Positions 18,364 through 27,476 of a stretch of 57,207 nt of DNA are shown in pieces; position 1 is the stretch's first letter, and every line of letters starts with the position of its first letter. Where the stretch lies: contig CALVGV010000011.1 in NCBI GenBank assembly GCA_944327195.1, positions 1-57,207 on the forward strand, read 5' to 3'. The notes under the pieces are model-generated. The model worked only from the letters and a program-made list of their open reading frames with translations, was not told the DNA's origin and did not search any database. Origin of the DNA: an uncultured Limosilactobacillus sp. Its GTDB lineage: Bacteria > Bacillota > Bacilli > Lactobacillales > Lactobacillaceae. Made by a program: the position numbers and the translations under genes.

Positions 18364-18841
18364 TCGTACCAAGCGAAGCGTCCTGCTGGCTTTGCTGTTA
18401 GCCCTGACCATCGTCTGTGGCCGCTTTTTCCTGCTACCGATCCCCTGGACCCACGGCAACATCAACCTTTCCGACGCCAGCATTCTGATCGCCGCCGCCC
18501 TCTTTGGCCCGTTGGCCGGCGGGCTGGTGGGGGGCCTGGGGGCGGCCTTTCTGGACCTGATTTCCGGTTATGCCCAGTACGCCCCCTTCTCCTTTTTGGC
18601 CCACGGTCTTGAGGGGCTCGTCGCCGGCTGGCTGACCCGTCACTTCGGCAAGACCAAGTGGGGCCAGGCCCTTGCCCTTTTCCTCGGGGGCCTGGTGATG
18701 GTGGTCGGCTACTTCTTTGCCGATTCCCTGCTCTACACCTGGACGGCCGGGGTACTGGGGATTGCCACCAACCTCCTGCAGGCCCTCGCCGGGGTGGTGG
18801 TGGCCGTGCTGGTCTTGCCGGCCCTGAAGCGCCGCCTCTAG
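18353..18841 (+). CDS. ECF transporter S component, probably for vitamin B6
   Basis: The 162-residue hydrophobic protein has about five or six membrane segments and the S-component hallmarks: HGNINLSDASILIAAALFGPLAGGLVGGLGAAFLDL and a conserved LEGLVAG region. S components bind a vitamin and use a shared ATPase/EcfT module encoded elsewhere. Overlap with the upstream pyridoxal-type kinase gene suggests a pyridoxine or pyridoxal substrate (PdxU-like). This is an inference from gene order. Confidence 0.8.
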   Translation: MNTSRTKRSVLLALLLALTIVCGRFFLLPIPWTHGNINLSDASILIAAALFGPLAGGLVGGLGAAFLDLISGYAQYAPFSFLAHGLEGLVAGWLTRHFGKTKWGQALALFLGGLVMVVGYFFADSLLYTWTAGVLGIATNLLQALAGVVVAVLVLPALKRRL

Positions 18842-18950
18842 CGCTCAGAAGGGGATTGAAAATCCGCTTACATTTGTGCTATTCTTATAATTAATAACGG
18901 TACCGGCGCCGGGGTGGTCTACCGCGGTGCCGGTCAGAGGAGGCCCCGAG

Positions 18951-19292
18951 ATGGCAAGCGAAGAACAAGCGGAAGAGCGCGAGTACAGCCCGCTAGAAAA
19001 CAAGGTAATGACGGCCCTGGAGGACGTGATCGACCCCGAGTTGGGGATTGACTTGGTCAACCTCGGCCTGATCTACGACGTGAAGGTTGACGAGGAGGGC
19101 ACCTGCGTGGTCACGATGACCCTGACGACGATGGGCTGCCCGTTGGGCGACATGCTTCACGATTCGATCACCAAGGCGGTTTGCGACGTCGAGGGGGTCA
19201 AGGAGTGCCAGATCAACCTGGTCTGGGAGCCGGTCTGGGACCTCTCGAAGATGAGCCGCTTTGCCAAGATCGCCCTTGGCGTGCACGGTTAG
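18951..19292 (+). CDS. SufT/MIP18-type metal-sulfur cluster assembly factor
   Basis: This is a DUF59 (MIP18/PaaD) domain protein of 113 residues, thought to help mature iron-sulfur proteins. The core motif reads DVIDPELGIDLVNLGLIYDV, followed by TLTTMGCPLGDML, in which the cysteine is the conserved functional residue, and a C-terminal WEPVWDLSKMS. The ATG is preceded by GAGGAGGCC. A TATAAT lies at 18886-18891. A GC-rich hairpin (about 18902-18934) in the short leader could modulate translation. Confidence 0.88.
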   Translation: MASEEQAEEREYSPLENKVMTALEDVIDPELGIDLVNLGLIYDVKVDEEGTCVVTMTLTTMGCPLGDMLHDSITKAVCDVEGVKECQINLVWEPVWDLSKMSRFAKIALGVHG

Positions 19293-19311
19293 GAAATAAA
19301 CTGACAACGAA

Positions 19312-19348
19312 AAAACGTCCCGCAGCCACTTTGGTTGCGGGACGTTTT
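19312..19348. terminator. Bidirectional terminator
   Basis: AAAACGTCCCGCAGCC (19312-19327) pairs with GGTTGCGGGACGTTTT (19333-19348). It separates the converging SufT-like and aminotransferase genes. Confidence 0.92.
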
Positions 19349-19357
19349 GCGTTGGGC

Positions 19358-20479
19358 TCAATCTTGGCGGTGCAGGAAGCGCGACAGGCGCGCAAGCCCC
19401 TCCTTCAGCACCGGGGTGGGGGCACAGTAGCCAAGCCGGACGTGGCCCGGGGTATCGAAGGCCTCCCCCGGCACGAGCAGAACCCCCTCCTCCTGGAGGA
19501 GCTTCAGGCAGAAGCTGGTGGTGTCTTCGGCGATCTTAAGGCGGGGGAAGGAGGTCGAGACCGCCTGCGGGACCACCAGGCTGACCCGGTCCTCCTGGTC
19601 GACCCAGTCCCGGTAGATGGCCAGGTTGGCCTGAACCAACTGGCGGTTGCGGCGCAGGATGGCCTCGCGGTGCTCAAGGGCGTAGGTGGCCAGCCGGTCG
19701 TTGAAGACCCCGCCGCAGATCATCGTGTAGTCGCGCATGGAGCGGAAGCGGTCGGTCAGCTGGGGATCAGGGGTGACGATCCAGCCGATCCGCAGGCCGG
19801 GCAGGGAGTAGGTCTTGGAAAGGGAGTTGGTGCTGATTCCCCGCTCATAGAGGTCGACGATTGGGGTGAAGTCGTGATCGTCGAGCGGCTGGTAGACCTC
19901 GTCGACCAGGACGTAGGCGCCGACGGTCCGCGCGAGTTCCACCACCTTTTCCAGGAAGGGGCGGTCGAGGACCGTCCCGGTGGGGTTGTTGGCGTTGTTG
20001 AGGCAGATCAGCTTGGTGGTCGGCTTGATCAGGCGGACCAGCTCCGCCAGGTCCGGGTACCACCGGTCTTCCTCGTGGATTCGCCAGTAAGAAATGTCCG
20101 CCCCGAGGGCGCGGGGGAGATCGTAGAGCTGCTGGTAGGAGGGATACTCGGCAATCACGTGGTCGCCGGCTTCGACCAGTGAATACAGGGCCAGCAGGTT
20201 GGCGCCGGTGGCCCCGTTGGTTTGAAGAACGTTGTCGGCCGGAACCCGTTGGTAGAGGCTGGCGACCGCCTGCTTGAAGGCCGGCGAGCCCTCGATCCAA
20301 CCGTAGTTTTGTTTCTCCGTCACGGCCGGGGCAAGGACGGATGCCGCGTTGTCACCGCTTAGGGAAAAGAGCTCGTCGAGAGTCAACGAGGCGATCGTGC
20401 TCTGAGAAATATCGTAGCGAGCCTGCTTTTCCCACTTGTTCAACCAGGCCTCGACGCCAAAGGGTGCAATGCGAACCAT
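19358..20479 (-). CDS. Pyridoxal-phosphate-dependent aminotransferase, class I/II
   Basis: This is a fold-type I aminotransferase of 373 residues. The PLP lysine lies in NSLSKTYSLPGLRIGW. The LNNANNPTGT segment carries the asparagine that contacts the cofactor, and VLVDEVYQPL carries the aspartate that binds the pyridine nitrogen. The protein ends with PGHVRLGYCAP. The substrate cannot be told; aromatic or aspartate-type amino acids are possible. AGGAGG precedes the ATG. A TATAAT on the minus strand at 20512-20517 is a likely -10. It stands alone between terminators. Confidence 0.88.
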   Translation of the reverse strand: MVRIAPFGVEAWLNKWEKQARYDISQSTIASLTLDELFSLSGDNAASVLAPAVTEKQNYGWIEGSPAFKQAVASLYQRVPADNVLQTNGATGANLLALYSLVEAGDHVIAEYPSYQQLYDLPRALGADISYWRIHEEDRWYPDLAELVRLIKPTTKLICLNNANNPTGTVLDRPFLEKVVELARTVGAYVLVDEVYQPLDDHDFTPIVDLYERGISTNSLSKTYSLPGLRIGWIVTPDPQLTDRFRSMRDYTMICGGVFNDRLATYALEHREAILRRNRQLVQANLAIYRDWVDQEDRVSLVVPQAVSTSFPRLKIAEDTTSFCLKLLQEEGVLLVPGEAFDTPGHVRLGYCAPTPVLKEGLARLSRFLHRQD

Positions 20480-20795
20480 CTTCAGTTCCTCCTTTTGTTT
20501 GCTTACCCTCTATTATAGCGAAAGTTAAAAGCGGTTTCACCGTCGGACCCAAATTTGTTGGATCCGGAACAATCGGACCGGCGTTTTCGGCAAAATATTC
20601 GCCTTGAGAATGTGAAATATTCCAGTTATGAATATCGACAAATCCCCGCCAGGAAAGCTTTTAACCCGATTAACGATTTGTGAAGAAATCCTTTTCTTGA
20701 TCCTTTCTCGGGGGGTATAATAACGGTGAAAAGCGAACTATCTTTTATATACAAGGGAGGTGGCCGCCCATTCCGTCGGGGGGTGGGCGAAAAAT
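20480..20795. other. Divergent intergenic region between the aminotransferase gene and lutA
   Basis: This gene-free stretch holds the aminotransferase -10 (TATAAT, minus strand, 20512-20517) and a probable lutA promoter, TTCTTG at 20694-20699 and TATAAT at 20716-20721 with 16 bases between. The middle is AT-rich, with imperfect repeats built on AATATT around 20590-20635 that may be regulator sites. I see no ORF or RNA gene. Confidence 0.5.
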
Positions 20796-21602
20796 ATGAA
20801 GAAGCCACGGGTATGCATCTTTTCCACCTGCATGGTCGACCTGCTCTTTCCCAACGTTGGTCAGGCCATGGTCGAGGTGCTCGAACGCTTGGGCTGTGAA
20901 ACGGTTTTGCCGGAGCAACAGGTTTGTTGCGGCCAGCCAACCTACAACAGCGGCTACGCCAAGGGGTCGCAAAAGACCTTCAAGAACGAAATCGACGCCC
21001 TCTTGAGCATGGACGCCGACTACATCGTCGGGCCGTCGGGCTCCTGCATCTTTATGATCAAGGAGTATCAGGACATTTTAAAGGATGACCCGGTCTACGG
21101 GCCGCGGGCCAAGGAGGTTGCTAGCAAGATCTACGAGTTCACCCAGTTCATTTACCGGGTGCTCGGCGTTGTCGACTGCGGGGCCGAACTGGACGCCACC
21201 GTTACCGTTCACCGTTCCTGCCACATGACCCGGCTGATCGGCGAACGAACGGCGCCCTTTGTCCTGATCGATCACGTTAAGGACCTCCAGCGGATCCCGC
21301 TGGAAGGGGTTCAGTTCTGTTGCGGCTTTGGGGGGACCTTCTCGGCCAAGCACCCCGAAACCTCAGGCCCGATGGTCGACGAAAAGGTCGAAAAAATCGT
21401 CGACACCAAGGCCGAGATCCTGGTGGGGACCGAGGAACCGTGCCTGATGAACATCGCCGGGCGGATGAACCGGCTCGGCCACAAGATTAAGGTAATGCAC
21501 ATCGCCGAGGTGCTCAACCACAACGTTGATCCAAGCCGGATTAAGTACCTGGCCGACACGGACGAAGCAGTTGTACCAGCCAACGGGGAAGGGGTGTTTT
21601 AA
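20796..21602 (+). CDS. lutA: Lactate utilization protein LutA, (Fe-S)-binding
   Basis: LutA is one of three subunits of the LutABC L-lactate oxidase complex. It has two cysteine-rich CCG domains: Cys...QVCCGQPTYNSG near residues 40-52 and HRSCHMT...QFCCGFGGTFS further on, both expected to hold non-cubane iron-sulfur clusters. The length is 268 residues. The ATG at 20796 follows a GGGGGGTGG site. A second G-rich site at about 20752 is too far upstream for this start. lutB begins at the base after the stop codon. Confidence 0.93.
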   Translation: MKKPRVCIFSTCMVDLLFPNVGQAMVEVLERLGCETVLPEQQVCCGQPTYNSGYAKGSQKTFKNEIDALLSMDADYIVGPSGSCIFMIKEYQDILKDDPVYGPRAKEVASKIYEFTQFIYRVLGVVDCGAELDATVTVHRSCHMTRLIGERTAPFVLIDHVKDLQRIPLEGVQFCCGFGGTFSAKHPETSGPMVDEKVEKIVDTKAEILVGTEEPCLMNIAGRMNRLGHKIKVMHIAEVLNHNVDPSRIKYLADTDEAVVPANGEGVF

Positions 21603-23117
21603 ATGGGAATTTCAACCAGCGATAAGCCGTTCCTGGAACGGGTGGAGGAAGCCAAGCAGGACCACTTCATGCAAGCGGCCGTGGCCAAGGCCCAGGACGC
21701 CCAGTTTATCAAGCGGACCCAGGCTCGGCGGGAAATGGGCCACTGGAACGAGTGGCGCGACCTGGCCGCCCAGATCCGCCAGCACGTGCTGACCTACCTA
21801 CCCGACTACCTGGAGGAGTTTGCCGGTAACGTTGAGAAGAAGGGCGGCCACGTTTTCTTCGCCCAAACCGAACAGGAGGCCCGCGACTTCATTACCCAGC
21901 TGGTGCAAAAGAAGCAGGCCCACAAGGTGGTCAAGTCCAAGTCGATGGTGACGACCGAAATCGGCATCGACAAGGCCCTCCGCGCCCTGCCCGACGTCGA
22001 CGTCTTGGAAAGCGACCTGGCCGAGTTCATCCTCCAGGAGGACAACTTCGACGAACCGACCCACATCGTCTTCCCGACCCTCCACAAGAACCGTGATCAG
22101 ATCAAGGCCGAGTTTGAAAAGCTGGGCTACCAGGGAGACAACGACCCGGCCCACCTGGCCCGCTTCGTCCGCGGCTACCTCCGCGACTACTTCATGGAGG
22201 CCGACTTTGGCATCACCGGCTGCAACTTCGCGATTGCTGACCAGGGGATGATCAACCTCGACACCAACGAGGGGAACGCCGACATCACGATGGCGATGCC
22301 GAAGACCCAGGTGGTCGTGATGGGGATGGAGCGGATCGTGCCGTCGATGAAGGAGGCCGAGGTCTTGGCAAACATGCTGGCCCGCTCGGCGGTCGGCCAA
22401 AAGCTCACCACCTACTGCACCTTCTCCGGTCCAAAGGCGGCGGGCGAGGTTGACGGCCCGGACGACTTTTGGGTGGTCGTCGTCGACAACGGCCGCTCCA
22501 AGGCCCTGGGGACCGACTTCGAACCGATCCTGCGGTGCATCCGTTGTGGGGCCTGCCTGAACGTTTGCCCGATCTACCGCCACATCGGCGGCAAGGGCTA
22601 CGGGTCGATCTACCCGGGGCCGGTCGGCAAGGTTCTGTCGCCGATCCTCGGCGGCTACGACCAATTTGGCGAGTTGCCCTACGCCTGCTCTTTGTGCGCG
22701 GCCTGCACCGAAACCTGCCCGGTCAAGATCCCGCTCCACGAGCTGATTCGCAAGCACCGGATCGTTGAGATGGACGAGCAGCACCGCGACCACTCGATGA
22801 CCAACCTGATCCTTAAGATGGTGGGCGTCGGCACCGGGTCGCCGGCCCTTTTCAAGTCGGCGATGGGGATGGCCCACACCGCTAGTGCCCCCTTCAGCAA
22901 GCCGCAGACCGCCCAGGACGTCACCGGGATGTACGAGGGCGGCAAGATCAACCACCTGCCAAAGGCGGCCCCGAAGCTGGTTCACGGCTGGTCCGACTTG
23001 CGGGACATTCCAACCCCGCCGAAGAAGAAGGAGAACTTCCGGCACTGGTACAAGCAACACACCCCGGTTGACACGGCCCCGGTGGTAAAGGAAAGGGAGG
23101 CCAAGCAAGATGACTGA
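21603..23117 (+). CDS. lutB: Lactate utilization iron-sulfur protein LutB
   Basis: LutB combines an N-terminal LUD domain (KSKSMVTTEIGIDKAL, GITGCNFAIADQGMI, NEGN) with a ferredoxin-like domain holding two 4Fe-4S motifs, CIRCGACLNVCPIYRHIGG and CSLCAACTETCPVKIP. In the complex it passes electrons between the other subunits. At 504 residues it is slightly longer than the usual 470-480, owing to its lysine-rich C-terminal tail. It is tightly linked to lutA and overlaps lutC by eight bases. Confidence 0.94.
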   Translation: MGISTSDKPFLERVEEAKQDHFMQAAVAKAQDAQFIKRTQARREMGHWNEWRDLAAQIRQHVLTYLPDYLEEFAGNVEKKGGHVFFAQTEQEARDFITQLVQKKQAHKVVKSKSMVTTEIGIDKALRALPDVDVLESDLAEFILQEDNFDEPTHIVFPTLHKNRDQIKAEFEKLGYQGDNDPAHLARFVRGYLRDYFMEADFGITGCNFAIADQGMINLDTNEGNADITMAMPKTQVVVMGMERIVPSMKEAEVLANMLARSAVGQKLTTYCTFSGPKAAGEVDGPDDFWVVVVDNGRSKALGTDFEPILRCIRCGACLNVCPIYRHIGGKGYGSIYPGPVGKVLSPILGGYDQFGELPYACSLCAACTETCPVKIPLHELIRKHRIVEMDEQHRDHSMTNLILKMVGVGTGSPALFKSAMGMAHTASAPFSKPQTAQDVTGMYEGGKINHLPKAAPKLVHGWSDLRDIPTPPKKKENFRHWYKQHTPVDTAPVVKEREAKQDD

Positions 23118-23841
23118 TTTACTGGCCCAAGCAAACAGCAAGGAAAACCGCGAGCAATTCTTGAACCGGCTCGCCAAGCAGGCCGGTCGGCCGCGCCACG
23201 CGGTCAAGCCGTTGGCCCCGGTCAACGACCTACCTCACCAGGTACTCGCCGATCAGGAGGGGGCCGACCTGCTGGCCACGGCCAAGAAGAACAGCGAGGC
23301 GGTGGCGGCCAAGGTAGTCGTCAAGCCGGCCGCGGAGCTCGCCGCCTTCTTAGACCAATACCTGAAGGAAACCGGCGCCAAGCGCTTAATCCTGCCCGGG
23401 GTAACCGCGAAGCGGTGGGCCCAATACGAGCTGGCCGACTGGGCCAAGCAGCCGGCCGGCGTGACGGTGGCCCGCTGGTCGAGTGACCCGGCGGACCGGC
23501 GGCAAAACGCCGAAAACGCCAACCAGGCCGACGTGGCGGTGGGCTTTGCCGACTACCTGATTGCGGCCACCGGGACGATCACCGTTCCGACCAGTCCGGC
23601 CCAGGGTCGGGCCTTCAACTACCTGCCGGAACGCTACCTGGCCATTGTGCCGCAGAGCGGGCTGGTCCGCTCAACCCGCCAGGCGGTGGAAAAGTACGAG
23701 GCCGCCTACCAGGACGGGCTGGCTAGTTCGGCGCTGAACTTCATTTCCGGGCCGTCCAACTCGGGGGACATCGAAATGGAGCTGGTGGTCGGCGTCCACG
23801 GGCCGGTCGAATGCACCTACCTGGTCGTTAGTGACCGCTAA
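23110..23841 (+). CDS. lutC: Lactate utilization protein LutC
   Basis: LutC is the third subunit of the lactate oxidation complex and consists of one LUD domain. Its conserved C-terminal half includes VAVGFADYLIAATGTI, RAFNYLPERYLAIVPQSGLV and the closing SGPSNSGDIEMELVVGVHGP motif. The length of 243 residues is normal. It overlaps the end of lutB by eight bases and is followed by a terminator. Confidence 0.93.
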   Translation: MTDLLAQANSKENREQFLNRLAKQAGRPRHAVKPLAPVNDLPHQVLADQEGADLLATAKKNSEAVAAKVVVKPAAELAAFLDQYLKETGAKRLILPGVTAKRWAQYELADWAKQPAGVTVARWSSDPADRRQNAENANQADVAVGFADYLIAATGTITVPTSPAQGRAFNYLPERYLAIVPQSGLVRSTRQAVEKYEAAYQDGLASSALNFISGPSNSGDIEMELVVGVHGPVECTYLVVSDR

Positions 23842-23861
23842 TTTGCCAACGAAGTTAAACT

Positions 23862-23889
23862 GAGGTCGGGAAAGTCCCCGGCCTCTTTT
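23862..23889 (+). terminator. lutABC terminator
   Basis: GAGGTCGGG (23862-23870) pairs with CCCGGCCTC (23877-23885), followed by TTTT. Confidence 0.8.
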
Positions 23890-24006
23890 GCTATCCTGCG
23901 GCCCAGCCCGCCGCCTTCTTCTTGGCAAAAAAGCGCGCCAAGGCTTGCAAATGCCCGCCAAATAGTCGAAAATGAAATTAATTACCAAAAGATTGGAGCA
24001 GAGCAC

Positions 24007-26295
24007 ATGGGAAGCGAACTGGACACCTCATCGAACAAGCGGATTCACGTGGTCCACAATCACCAAAATCAGGCGATGACGATCAAGGAAATCTTTGATG
24101 CGGCGACCTATCCCCAGTTAACGGCCGTCACCGGGCAGCTGAGCGCGGGCTTTTTGAACAAGTACCTGAGCAACTTCGTCCAGCTTGAGCTCGCCCTCGG
24201 TCAGCCCCAGGGACCGCACCACTACACCTCAATGGAGACGATCACCAAGGACGCCCTGACGACGGCAATGCTGGCGGTCGCCAATAAGGAGGCAACCAAG
24301 CTCTTCTTGCGCCTGTCGAGCCAGCTGCAGATGATGGCCTTGGCTGGGATCCTCAAGGTTGAGGTGGCGCCCACCCAGGCCCTCCATTCCCGCTTCTACC
24401 TCCTCTCCAACCCGCAAAGCCAACACACCCGGGTGGTGCTGGGGTCGGTGGATCTGATTGAACCGGCCTTTGACCCCGAATACAACCGCTTCGAGGAGGT
24501 CATCGTCCTCGACGACGACCCGCTCTTTGCCAACCTGCTGGAGCACTTCAAGCTCGACTTACGACCGGTGCTGGTACCATATTTCTCCAACCAACTGCTG
24601 ACGACGGCCGAAAACCAGCTCAAGGAGCAGAAGAAGGCCGGCGAGGAGGGCGGCAACGTCATCATCCTGCCCAACGAGGTCACCGACCAGCTGGTCGAAG
24701 ACGAGATGACCGACCTGCTGGTCAACGACCTCCAGCACCAGCTCGACCGCAACCTCCTGCGGGCCGACGTGACCCTGGGGATGCGGAACGTGACCCTCAA
24801 CCGCTCACGCGACGTGGAGACCGCCGAACGGGAAATCAAGCAGCGCAGCGCCGTCCTCAAGCTCCAAAAGCAGGCGGTTTCCCCGCGGGCGGCCCGGCCA
24901 AAGATCAAGGGCCGCGAGCAGATTGCCAAGCAAATTCACGACGAAATGCGGGCGGCGGTTTCTCCTCAGGACCTGGCGGTGGAAAAGAAGTACACCACCT
25001 TCCTCTACGACCGGCCGCTCGAGCGCAACATCACCCACAACCACACCGGCCTCTACACGCCAAACGATACCGGGACCTACCCGGTGCCCTTCGGCCAGCT
25101 CGCGCCGATCTCGCAAATCAAGCGCAGCCTCCAGCAACTGGCGGCGGTGATGGACGGCTATGCCCAGTTCGTGGTCGATTACACCCCCGAATACGGCAAG
25201 CGCTTCTACGAGGCGATCCTTTACGCCTTCACCGCCCCCTTCCTCTGGGAAATCCGCGAGAAGGCCAGCCTCAACCCGGAGGACGGCAACGACATCCCGA
25301 ACTTTCTGATCCTCGGTGCTAGCGCCGGCTCGGGCAAATCGACCCTTTTGCGGATCATCAACCAGCTGACCTGGGGGAGTGACAAGTCGATGATCGACTT
25401 CGGGACGATCTACCCAATGAACGCCAACCAGCGCAAGGCCAAGACCGTTCAGGCCCTGGAAAGCTACATGAAGCAGGGGAGTACCTACCCGGTTTTGATT
25501 GACGAGATCGAGCCCTACTTCTTCCAGCAGCACCAGTACAGCCGCCGGCTGATCGTCGACACGATGAACCAGCTGGTCAACTCGCCAAAGCCGGTGGCGC
25601 CGCTGATCGGGACCACCAACTACAATTCCGGTTTCACCATGCAGCGGGAAACCGCCCGCCGCACCTACTATTTACAACTCGACAAGGTGGTCGACGGCGA
25701 AAAGAAGGCCGCCGCGGCCAAGTACATCTTCGGCGTTCGCCAGCAGTTGGATAACACCCTCTTCAAGGACTTCGTCGTCCGGATGGCCGGCCTTCTGGAG
25801 GACGACGGCACTCCTTGGCGGATGTTTGACGCCAAGACCGGTCAGCTCGACTTCTTGGCGATGACCCGCAAGATCTTCCGCGACTACTACAAGCTGGCCG
25901 ACATGCCGGTGCCGGAATACTTTGCCGATGGTCTCTGCGACGACTTCGGCGAAAATACCCGCAGCAAGTGGGCCAAGCTCTACCTAGCCAAGGAAGAGAA
26001 ATTCCGCTTCCGGCCGGAAAAGAACAGCCTGATTTTTGACATCACCAAGCTGACTACCTTCAACGGCTACACGGCCGATTCGGTTGAGGAGTACCGCAAC
26101 GCCCTGCCGGTGGAGCTCTGCGTCGACGGGATCAACGGCAAGACCGGTAAGTTCGTCGAAATCAAGGCCCCGGCCTTCTACAAGTGGATTGGAATCGATA
26201 ATCCGCAACTGAAGCCAAAGCCGGCGGCGCCGACTCCGGAGGAAGTCCCGGCGCCGAAGAAGAAGCGTGGCTTCTGGGCCCGCCTGTTTGGCTAA
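24007..26295 (+). CDS. PLD-like domain / P-loop ATPase protein A with MinD-like tail
   Basis: I do not recognise a named family for this 762-residue protein. The N-terminal part (about 25-190) looks like a phospholipase-D-fold domain with a degenerate HKD site: HSR at 127-129 and GSVD at 146-149. A charged, coiled linker runs from about 195 to 325. The C-terminal half is an ATPase: Walker A GASAGSGKST at 437-446, Walker B VLIDE at 496-500, a sensor-like GTTN at 535-538, then arginines near 547-552. A proline-rich hinge leads to the tail KKKRGFWARLFG. It is related to the protein at 37168-39363, in domain order and in motifs such as TAPFLWEIR and TAPLIWKIR. It lies just upstream of a decayed IS and a DUF6933-like gene. 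A defence or DNA-handling role is only a guess. Confidence 0.72.
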   Translation: MGSELDTSSNKRIHVVHNHQNQAMTIKEIFDAATYPQLTAVTGQLSAGFLNKYLSNFVQLELALGQPQGPHHYTSMETITKDALTTAMLAVANKEATKLFLRLSSQLQMMALAGILKVEVAPTQALHSRFYLLSNPQSQHTRVVLGSVDLIEPAFDPEYNRFEEVIVLDDDPLFANLLEHFKLDLRPVLVPYFSNQLLTTAENQLKEQKKAGEEGGNVIILPNEVTDQLVEDEMTDLLVNDLQHQLDRNLLRADVTLGMRNVTLNRSRDVETAEREIKQRSAVLKLQKQAVSPRAARPKIKGREQIAKQIHDEMRAAVSPQDLAVEKKYTTFLYDRPLERNITHNHTGLYTPNDTGTYPVPFGQLAPISQIKRSLQQLAAVMDGYAQFVVDYTPEYGKRFYEAILYAFTAPFLWEIREKASLNPEDGNDIPNFLILGASAGSGKSTLLRIINQLTWGSDKSMIDFGTIYPMNANQRKAKTVQALESYMKQGSTYPVLIDEIEPYFFQQHQYSRRLIVDTMNQLVNSPKPVAPLIGTTNYNSGFTMQRETARRTYYLQLDKVVDGEKKAAAAKYIFGVRQQLDNTLFKDFVVRMAGLLEDDGTPWRMFDAKTGQLDFLAMTRKIFRDYYKLADMPVPEYFADGLCDDFGENTRSKWAKLYLAKEEKFRFRPEKNSLIFDITKLTTFNGYTADSVEEYRNALPVELCVDGINGKTGKFVEIKAPAFYKWIGIDNPQLKPKPAAPTPEEVPAPKKKRGFWARLFG

Positions 26296-26389
26296 AAGGG
26301 AGGAGGAAGGAATGATTAACAAATAGATAATTAAATATCATCAAATGGGGTATAATTTCATCTGAAAGGACAAATGTGGAGATGATACT

Positions 26390-26668
26390 ATGCCCAAGAA
26401 GATGATTAAGCCAAAAGGGATGGCGGAACGGCTTGGCGTTACCGTTTTAACCTTGCAACGCTGGGATTCCTGAAAGCCTATCGAACACCAACCAATGGTG
26501 CTAGACAACGTTGATACAAGCCCCGATAAGGAGCTGGTTGATGACTTAATTAGTATCATCCACGTTTTCTCTTGTCACTTGTACGGGTTGCATAGATACA
26601 AAAACAAGATTAGTACTGACGAAACGTTAGGTGGTGAGATTGATGGCGATCAGGACACAAAAGGTTAG
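26390..26668 (+). pseudogene. IS607-type serine recombinase remnant (tnpA)
   Basis: Translation from the ATG at 26390 gives a MerR-like helix-turn-helix, KPKGMAERLGVTVLTLQRWD, and then an in-frame TGA at 26471-26473. The same frame continues into KELVDDLISIIHVFSCHLYGL and an RYKNKIS tail, the typical C-terminus of IS607 TnpA. The whole catalytic serine domain is missing, so this is an internally deleted relic. GGAG precedes the ATG and a TATAAT lies at 26351-26356. The end overlaps the tnpB start. Confidence 0.75.
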
Positions 26669-27429
26669 GCTGTATCCCAACCGAGTAATGCGACAAGCAC
26701 TCGACGATTTATGTGACTATCGGCGGTATTGTTGGAACCAAGGACTTGCCTTGTGGAATGACATGTATGACGCTTTGCTAGTGCTCGAAAACAAGAAGGT
26801 GAGGCCTAGTGAACGCAAGGTTCGCGATGAATTGGTGGCTAATAAAGCGGATTGGCAATATCAACTATCCGAACGGTCAGCTTAATGTCTTACCAGCTAA
26901 ACTGCAATGCCTTTATAAGCGGATTAAGCACTACCAGCGTTCCCTTGCCCGCAAGCGGAATACGAACGGCGAGAAGGCAACGCAAAGCAATAATTACGTG
27001 CAAACGAAAGCCAAGTTGCAACGTGATTATCGCAAGATTGCTAATTACCAACACGACTTAATCCAGAAGTTCACAACACAGTTGGTGAATGACTTCGACC
27101 AGATCGTGATTGAGGACTTAGCCGTTAAGCAGATGCAAATGACTCATGTTGCCTCGAAGGGCTTGCACCGTTCCTTATTTGGTTATTTCCGTCGCGCTTT
27201 AACTTATAAGTGCGAGTGGTACGGCAAGGACTTGGTTTTGGCTGATCGCTTTTATCCTAGCACCCAACGTTGTTCCCACTGTGGGCACGTTAAAACGGGC
27301 GAAGATAAGATAACCTTGATGGGAAATCAAAAGCACCACACAAAACATAACGAGTACATTTGTTATGCGTGTGGTGCCCGCTTAGACCGAGACGAGAATG
27401 CCGTCCGTAATCTATTACAATTAATCTAA
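26643..27429 (+). pseudogene. TnpB RNA-guided nuclease remnant
   Basis: The first frame (from the ATG at 26643) has the TnpB N-terminus: KVRLYPN, then CDYRRYCWNQGLALWN. It stops at 26885. The second frame resumes with LPAKLQCLYKRIKHYQRSLARKR and continues through the RuvC-II-type segment VIEDLAVKQM, a zinc ribbon (CSHCG...CYACGA) and the RuvC-III motif DRDENAVRN. A deletion with frameshift near 26880 removed the middle, including the RuvC-I aspartate. The nuclease must be inactive. Confidence 0.85.
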
Positions 27430-27440
27430 ATTCAAGCTTA

Positions 27441-27476
27441 GGGGTGGGCTACACCCCGGGGTGATGAATTCACCCC
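27441..27476 (+). ncRNA. Paired stem-loops of a probable omega-RNA (reRNA) remnant
   Basis: GGGGTG (27441-27446) pairs with CACCCC (27452-27457). Immediately after, GGGGTGA (27458-27464) pairs with TCACCCC (27470-27476). In IS605/IS607 elements the guide-RNA scaffold occupies the 3' end of tnpB and the right end, and ends in such hairpins. I assign it by position only. Confidence 0.5.

Noticed and set aside
19181-20182. Plus-strand frame of 333 codons opposite the aminotransferase gene
   Set aside because: Shadow of the aminotransferase; it also runs through a bidirectional terminator and the end of another gene.
20560-20660. Catabolite-response or GntR operator upstream of lutA
   Set aside because: AATATT-based repeats are imperfect and no known consensus fits well enough; mentioned only as AT-rich repeats.
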